In this document: piece after piece, positions 32,889 through 36,530 of the stretch
Position numbering within the stretch: position 1 is the stretch's first letter
How the letters are laid out: each line of letters begins with the position of its first letter
Made by a program: the position numbers and the translations under genes
NCBI RefSeq assembly: GCF_007992495.1
Contig: NZ_BKAJ01000141.1
Coordinates: 1-36,530, forward strand
Length of the DNA: 36,530 nucleotides
DNA from: Reyranella soli
Lineage (GTDB): Bacteria > Pseudomonadota > Alphaproteobacteria > Reyranellales > Reyranellaceae
Direction: 5' to 3'
Notes under the pieces: model-generated
The model's database searches: none
What the model saw: the letters and a program-made list of their open reading frames with translations, nothing else
What the model was told of the DNA's origin: nothing

Positions 32889-33179
32889 ATGAGCAAAACG
32901 AAAATCCTTTGGACCTCGAAGTATTGGCGCGGGTGGGCCGAAGATGCGCGGACGAAAGCCGCCGAGACCAAGGATTTTGATGCCAAGGCGGCTCCTGAGC
33001 AGAAAGCCGCGACGTATCAACACTTGGCCGAGGGCCAGACTTCAAAAAGATGCCCCACCAAGCCGCCGAAGCCTCGCTGCCTCAGCGGCCTGGACCGACA
33101 CCCTGCAACAGCATTAAGTCGTCGTCACTCTCGACGAAGGCGACACGGATGTGCTTTCCACGTCGGAACTATTGGTTAG
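32889..33179 (+). CDS. small hypothetical protein, probably frameshifted
   Basis: The first 49 residues (MSKTKILWTSKYWRGWAEDA, then AAETKDFDAKAAPEQKAATY and QHLAEG) are charged, helical and protein-like. Afterwards the frame becomes basic and irregular, while a neighbouring frame reads FKKMPHQAAEASLPQ, so a frameshift near codon 52 is likely. Function unknown. Its 3' end overlaps the convergent lipoprotein gene by about 10 bp. Confidence 0.4.
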   Translation: MSKTKILWTSKYWRGWAEDARTKAAETKDFDAKAAPEQKAATYQHLAEGQTSKRCPTKPPKPRCLSGLDRHPATALSRRHSRRRRHGCAFHVGTIG

Positions 33180-33729
33180 CCTGGGCTCGGGATTGGAGCT
33201 GGACCGTGCAAGCACGCTTTCCCTCATCGGTGTCGTCATGGCTCTTTACCTCGTACGCAAGAGCTCCGAACTGCTTTGTCTGGACGTCCGGGTAGAGGTG
33301 GACGACCAGGGTGCATTGTCCGTCTCGATAGCGCCAGCGTTTACCGGGGGGACGGTCCTCCTCGCTGGTTGGCGCGCCGAGCATGGCGCGTAGCTCCGTC
33401 TCGCTTTTGCCGACAAGTGAGAGCGCCGGACTGCCAGTAGCGGCGGGGCGTACCGGCGGTTCGTCAGAAGCCACCTTAGTGGTGGGTCCTCCCGGCCGTT
33501 CGTCCGTAGCCGCCGTAGCGGCGACCGCGGCTGTCTCGGCGGTCGATGCGGGGGGCGTCGAGGTTAGCCGCGGCGAGGTCACGCTCTTTGCCGACTGGGA
33601 TTTCTGCGCCGATGGCTGGTACGAGGTTAATTTTAGCCAGTCGTCGCGCATGTTTCGTGACGCCTCGCAGCCGGTCAGGAGTAACAGCCCGACCCCAACG
33701 GTTTGCGTCACTAGGCTCCTGATCGTCAT
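33169..33729 (-). CDS. outer-membrane lipoprotein, BamE/SmpA-like tail
   Basis: A 186-residue protein. Lipobox LLLLTGC at residues 15-21 marks a lipoprotein. A low-complexity linker rich in Ser, Thr, Ala and Pro follows (about 40-115). The C-terminal part reads ALSLVGKSETELRAMLGAPT, then GKRWRYRDGQCTLVVHLYPD, the pattern of SmpA/OmlA (BamE-like) domains ('L-x-G-x-s-x-x-x-l-x-x-x-l-G-x-P'). Such domains sit in the outer membrane assembly machinery or in unrelated lipoproteins; the long linker and the two cysteines suggest the latter. The ATG at 33729 is preferred over one 20 codons earlier because the signal sequence starts there. Confidence 0.75.
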   Translation of the reverse strand: MTIRSLVTQTVGVGLLLLTGCEASRNMRDDWLKLTSYQPSAQKSQSAKSVTSPRLTSTPPASTAETAAVAATAATDERPGGPTTKVASDEPPVRPAATGSPALSLVGKSETELRAMLGAPTSEEDRPPGKRWRYRDGQCTLVVHLYPDVQTKQFGALAYEVKSHDDTDEGKRACTVQLQSRAQANQ

Positions 33730-33789
33730 TCCCTGACCCGCCCTCAGATACAGAACAGCATAAAAAGCGCCGCTAATCGCTATCTTCAA

Positions 33790-34150
33790 CAGAATTACCG
33801 CCTTCCAGCCCTAGGCTGTCGCTGTCGATCGTCGTGAACTGGCGGGCAGCGCCGGAGCCGAAGAATCTCAGGCCGCGGGGCCGCAGCTCACGCGCCGGCT
33901 CCGCGCGATGCTCCCGCAACTGCGTGCAGAGCGGCCCCACATAGGGGCTATACCTATGCGGGGCCTAACCATCACTCCCTTGGTTTGGGTGTAGAGAGCG
34001 AGGCTGCCGTAGAGTAGCCCCCACACGCACAATCTACGGTTGGGTTCAAAAGGGCTACCAACAATGAACCCGAGACCTCACTTACGCGGCGATGCCGTAG
34101 TAGGCGTGACGAATCAGTCTGCTGTTGGGCGCCAACGCCAGAACAGAAAG
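33790..34150. other. stretch without a supported gene
   Basis: No credible frame, RNA gene or repeat was found. It includes the divergent upstream regions of the lipoprotein gene and of the small gene at 34153. Confidence 0.4.
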
Positions 34151-34152
34151 GA

Positions 34153-34428
34153 ATGTTGAACTTGAATTTCCCCAGAAGAAAAGATCTAGGAAACTATGGC
34201 CTACTCAACGAAGGGCACTTGAGCGGCAAAGCTGTAATATGTACGGCGCATCTTATGTTGTTGCAGAACCCAAAAGCAGTTCTCAGTACCAGCGATTGGG
34301 TACCGTACCTTTGTTTGGTCCGCGACTGGTGCATGAAGCAGGAGTTCGACGGAGTGCGCTATTATTGGCATTCGGGCTTCAACGCAGAAGATATCGGCGG
34401 CGGCGCTTATACTGGTCGGATGAATTAG
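34153..34428 (+). CDS. small hypothetical protein
   Basis: A 91-residue protein: LNLNFPRRKDLGNYGLLNEG, then HLSGKAVICTAHLMLLQNPK, DWVPYLCLVRDWCMKQEF and an aromatic end (YYWHSGFNAEDIGGGAYTGR). The composition is unlike neighbouring shadows and includes several Trp and Tyr, so it is probably real. AAGGA is directly before the ATG; the TTG that follows would have better spacing. No family is recognised. Confidence 0.45.
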   Translation: MLNLNFPRRKDLGNYGLLNEGHLSGKAVICTAHLMLLQNPKAVLSTSDWVPYLCLVRDWCMKQEFDGVRYYWHSGFNAEDIGGGAYTGRMN

Positions 34429-34600
34429 CTGCTGGGCGACCTAAGCACTCGTGAAGCCCCACCCCCCGTGGGTAAGGAACGGCTCTAGCAGGCGATGTCC
34501 TTCTACCAAGTCACCTTGGGCGGGGGATTACGTGGTCGCAGGCTTTTGAAGACTGCAAGGCAGTGCTCGGCCGCGGCGGGCCCTGTCGCGGTCAAGCTGC

Positions 34601-34786
34601 AAGATAGCCACGGCTACGCAGGCCAACGCCAGCAAAGCCAACATTGCCTTTCAGGCCCAGATGATCGCGAAGCTGGATCGGGGTGGCCACGATGTGCGGG
34701 CGGCAAGGATGTTCTTGAGGCGCCTCAAAGCGCAGCGCGCCGAGTTTGTTGCCGAAAGGGACCTGGCAAGCCCCACCTCCAGCTGA
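34601..34786 (+). pseudogene. remnant copy of the small helical protein at 22170
   Basis: The frame reads ANASKANIAFQAQMIAKLDR, then GGHDVRAARMFLRRLKAQRA and EFVAERDLASPTSS. It aligns with residues 12-60 of the protein at 22170. There is no start codon at the right place (the first ATG is in the middle of the helix), and its N-terminus is replaced. Confidence 0.65.
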
Positions 34787-34789
34787 CCC

Positions 34790-35280
34790 ATCGTTGATGA
34801 GCTGAGGCCCTGGCCGACAGCGGTTGAACCGTCGCGGTCCCGGTCTAGAGCAGCAACTGCGACACCGGCAAGTAGGGCTACCAAGAAATGAAACGTTGCC
34901 ATCTCGCGGAGCCATCACCGTACTCTACTTCTCGAAGTGGCCTAAATTTGAACTCCTCGCCGAGCGTCGGTGCGGCACTGATACCGGCTTCAACCACGGC
35001 CTTGATATCAGATTAAACTCGCATTTGCGATAGCGAATCAAAAAATACAAATAGTACACTGAAAATAGACATTTTATTCTAAATCGAACTCATGATGTCA
35101 GCGGCCCATTGCTAAACACAAAAAGTTGATGCCCCGCGTGATCTGGGCCGGCCGCGCAAACGCATAAGATGCCGCGAGTAGCGGTCGCTGGCTCAAGGGT
35201 ACTGCTGCTCTTGGGTGTGGGACTTTAATGGGCAGGGAAGCTGGCGATCGTGAGGTCGTCGGACCTTCCCCAACCAAGGG
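34790..35280. other. intergenic stretch with an AT-rich block
   Basis: No credible gene. Positions about 35025-35100 are conspicuously rich in A and T compared with the rest of the window, with runs such as AATCAAAAAATACAAATAG. It could be a promoter, a nucleoid-protein binding site or an integration scar. Confidence 0.4.
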
Positions 35281-35284
35281 CACA

Positions 35285-35608
35285 ATGAAACCCAAGGAAA
35301 TCTATCGGCGCGTCGCAGGCCTGTGCGAGCGCGCCGCAGCTACCGCTATTTTTCCCGAAACGAAGGCCGGGACGTCGGCCGCTGCTGTCGTGTGGCGCCG
35401 ACTGGCCAACGCCGTCAGGCCGGCGGAAAGAGCGGGATCAAATGTCCTGGCGGACGAGGTCGCCGTCATGGAAGACTTGGCGGCTCGCTCGTTCGCCGCG
35501 TTGTCGATCGTACCTTCCGCCGGGTCGACGGGTTACGAAGCCAGGAGACCGGCAAGACACCCCGGAGTAAATGCAGGCGTCCAGCGGCCCCCTTGGGGTT
35601 GTTGCTAG
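35285..35608 (+). CDS. possible small hypothetical protein
   Basis: The frame from ATG 35285 starts MKPKEIYRRVAGLCERAAAT, which looks like the helical start of the small proteins common in rhizobia, and continues with an alanine-rich middle. The last third is arginine and proline rich and probably non-coding. The frame may be a truncated gene. Confidence 0.35.
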   Translation: MKPKEIYRRVAGLCERAAATAIFPETKAGTSAAAVVWRRLANAVRPAERAGSNVLADEVAVMEDLAARSFAALSIVPSAGSTGYEARRPARHPGVNAGVQRPPWGCC

Positions 35609-35623
35609 TCTAGCTAGGGAATC

Positions 35624-35646
35624 TGGGGGATCCCCTTTGCTCCAAG
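35624..35646. repeat. 23-bp inverted repeat, right copy
   Basis: Exact reverse complement of 26077-26099. See that entry. Confidence 0.75.
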
Positions 35647-35649
35647 AGA

Positions 35650-36530
35650 AGCGCCGCTTACCACAAAGTCCAGCAGTACGGCACCGCTGGCACGGAGAGC
35701 GCCTTCACGAGCGGCCGGCACGTCCACCTTAAATGCCTACCATGATCACAATCGCCCGAGCCCCTACCCGACTCGCACCTTCGCCCAGGCCGGGAAGTGG
35801 AACAGCAGGTAGCCGGCTTCCTCGCACAAGCTGGCAATCGAGAAATGTTCGCCGGCGGCGGCAAGGCGGCGACGGCAGTCCGATCGCACCGCACTGCGCA
35901 GTGGCGCCGGCCAGCGAGGCGCGATGGCGCAGCCTGGCCGCCGTATCGTCGACGACGGCGGCATGTCCGCATTGCTAGCGGTGACCGCCAGTTCCAGGCC
36001 GGCGGGCTCAGGGTCGGCGAAGGTGCGCGGAGGTACCGTCGTAGTCATTGCCGCTGGTGCTGGTCGTCAGCCAGCGTCCCGTCTGGCTCGATCCTATCGA
36101 CTGCATGGGGGGGCGCTCGACGTGGCTGAGTTGATGCGAGGCACGGTCAAAGGTAGATCGGCAACCTCGGCGCCGCAGGCCGAGCATCTCCAAGTCTTTT
36201 GCTTGCGCATCGCGCTTAACTTGGCGACGACAGGGGCATCCTTCCATAGGCTGTTGATAATTCAATTCTGCTCGCGATGGCTGTGAGTTGAGGGCCAATA
36301 TTGAGGCTCGGGGTCGACGGGCGGCGTCTGGACAGTCAACGGCGGCTGACCGGCGCTACGAAGCCTCCATGCCCCGGACGATACCGACGTCCGCCTCGCC
36401 GCCGCGACGGCGTTCGTGGCTGTGCTGTTCGACCTAATCCGCGGCTCGCCACAGGCTTGGCGCCAGGCCGATGCTGTCGCAGATCCGCCAGCATCGTCGG
36501 CCAGCGGATTGAGCAGGCGATGGATCAAAA
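35650..36530. other. stretch without a supported gene
   Basis: Frames up to 120 codons on both strands, none recognised. The region may continue into a gene beyond the window end, but I cannot support it. Confidence 0.35.

Noticed and set aside
35228..35300. Possible attachment site or tRNA 3' end near GGTCGTCGGACC
   Set aside because: No matching direct repeat, no clover-leaf and no integrase gene in the window.
1..36530. CRISPR arrays, tRNA and rRNA genes
   Set aside because: No regularly spaced repeats and no tRNA- or rRNA-like sequence were seen on reading; absence is not proven without a search.

Overview
The window looks like a decayed accessory region of an alphaproteobacterium, most probably Bradyrhizobium or a close relative. 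The evidence is indirect: high G+C, long acidic and alanine-rich small proteins, a TAXI-type binding protein, a Crp/Fnr regulator, a LigD-type ligase remnant, IS66 and IS256 pieces, and many short hypothetical genes and frameshifted fragments, as is typical of rhizobial genomic or symbiosis islands. The genus is inferred, since no ribosomal or tRNA gene is visible.

Layout. (1) Positions 1-5.3 kb are well preserved: a VanZ-like membrane protein faces a compact five-gene minus-strand cluster (small helical protein, membrane-anchored coiled coil with Sel1-like tail, TAXI binding protein, TagO/VasI-like secreted protein, periplasmic DsrE-like protein). Short gaps and an ATGA overlap make it a probable operon, perhaps an envelope solute-sensing module. 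(2) 5.3-11 kb is mostly degenerate: two dead copies of one regulator-like gene, three small winged-helix-like genes (one broken by an amber codon), a small membrane protein and a ChvI/OmpR-type winged-helix regulator. (3) 11.6-13.1 kb holds a secreted M23 endopeptidase. (4) 14.2-15.4 kb has short hypothetical genes, two of them paralogues. (5) 16.2-17.6 kb is a complete IS256-family element with 8-bp target duplication but a doubly frameshifted transposase, followed by a small protein with an RNA-polymerase-alpha-CTD-like helix-hairpin-helix. (6) 18.2-19.4 kb has an internally deleted Crp/Fnr copy and a frameshifted response regulator. (7) 19.6-21.7 kb is an intact transmembrane Ser/Thr kinase with a peptidoglycan-binding domain. 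(8) 22-26 kb has small genes, an orphan Rap1a/Tai-like immunity lipoprotein, a recombinase tail and an IS66 fragment. (9) 26.2-29.5 kb has a secreted protein, the intact Crp/Fnr paralogue and a third dead regulator copy. (10) 29.5-36.5 kb is gene-poor, with a two-TM membrane protein, a ligD pseudogene, an amber-interrupted gene, a BamE-like lipoprotein and fragments.

The main themes are repeated regulatory remnants and envelope functions. Three copies of the regulator gene share an upstream block with a 5-4-5 inverted repeat, TTAAC-N4-GTTAA; in copy 3 both arms changed together to TTAGC/GCTAA, which suggests a selected binding site. The Crp/Fnr gene and about 270 bp upstream were duplicated, and one copy lost most of its sensor domain. 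Envelope proteins (TAXI cluster, M23 peptidase, kinase with peptidoglycan-binding domain, Rap1a-like and BamE-like lipoproteins) make up most of the intact genes. The best candidate for an undescribed system is the five-gene TAXI/TagO-like/DsrE-like cluster.
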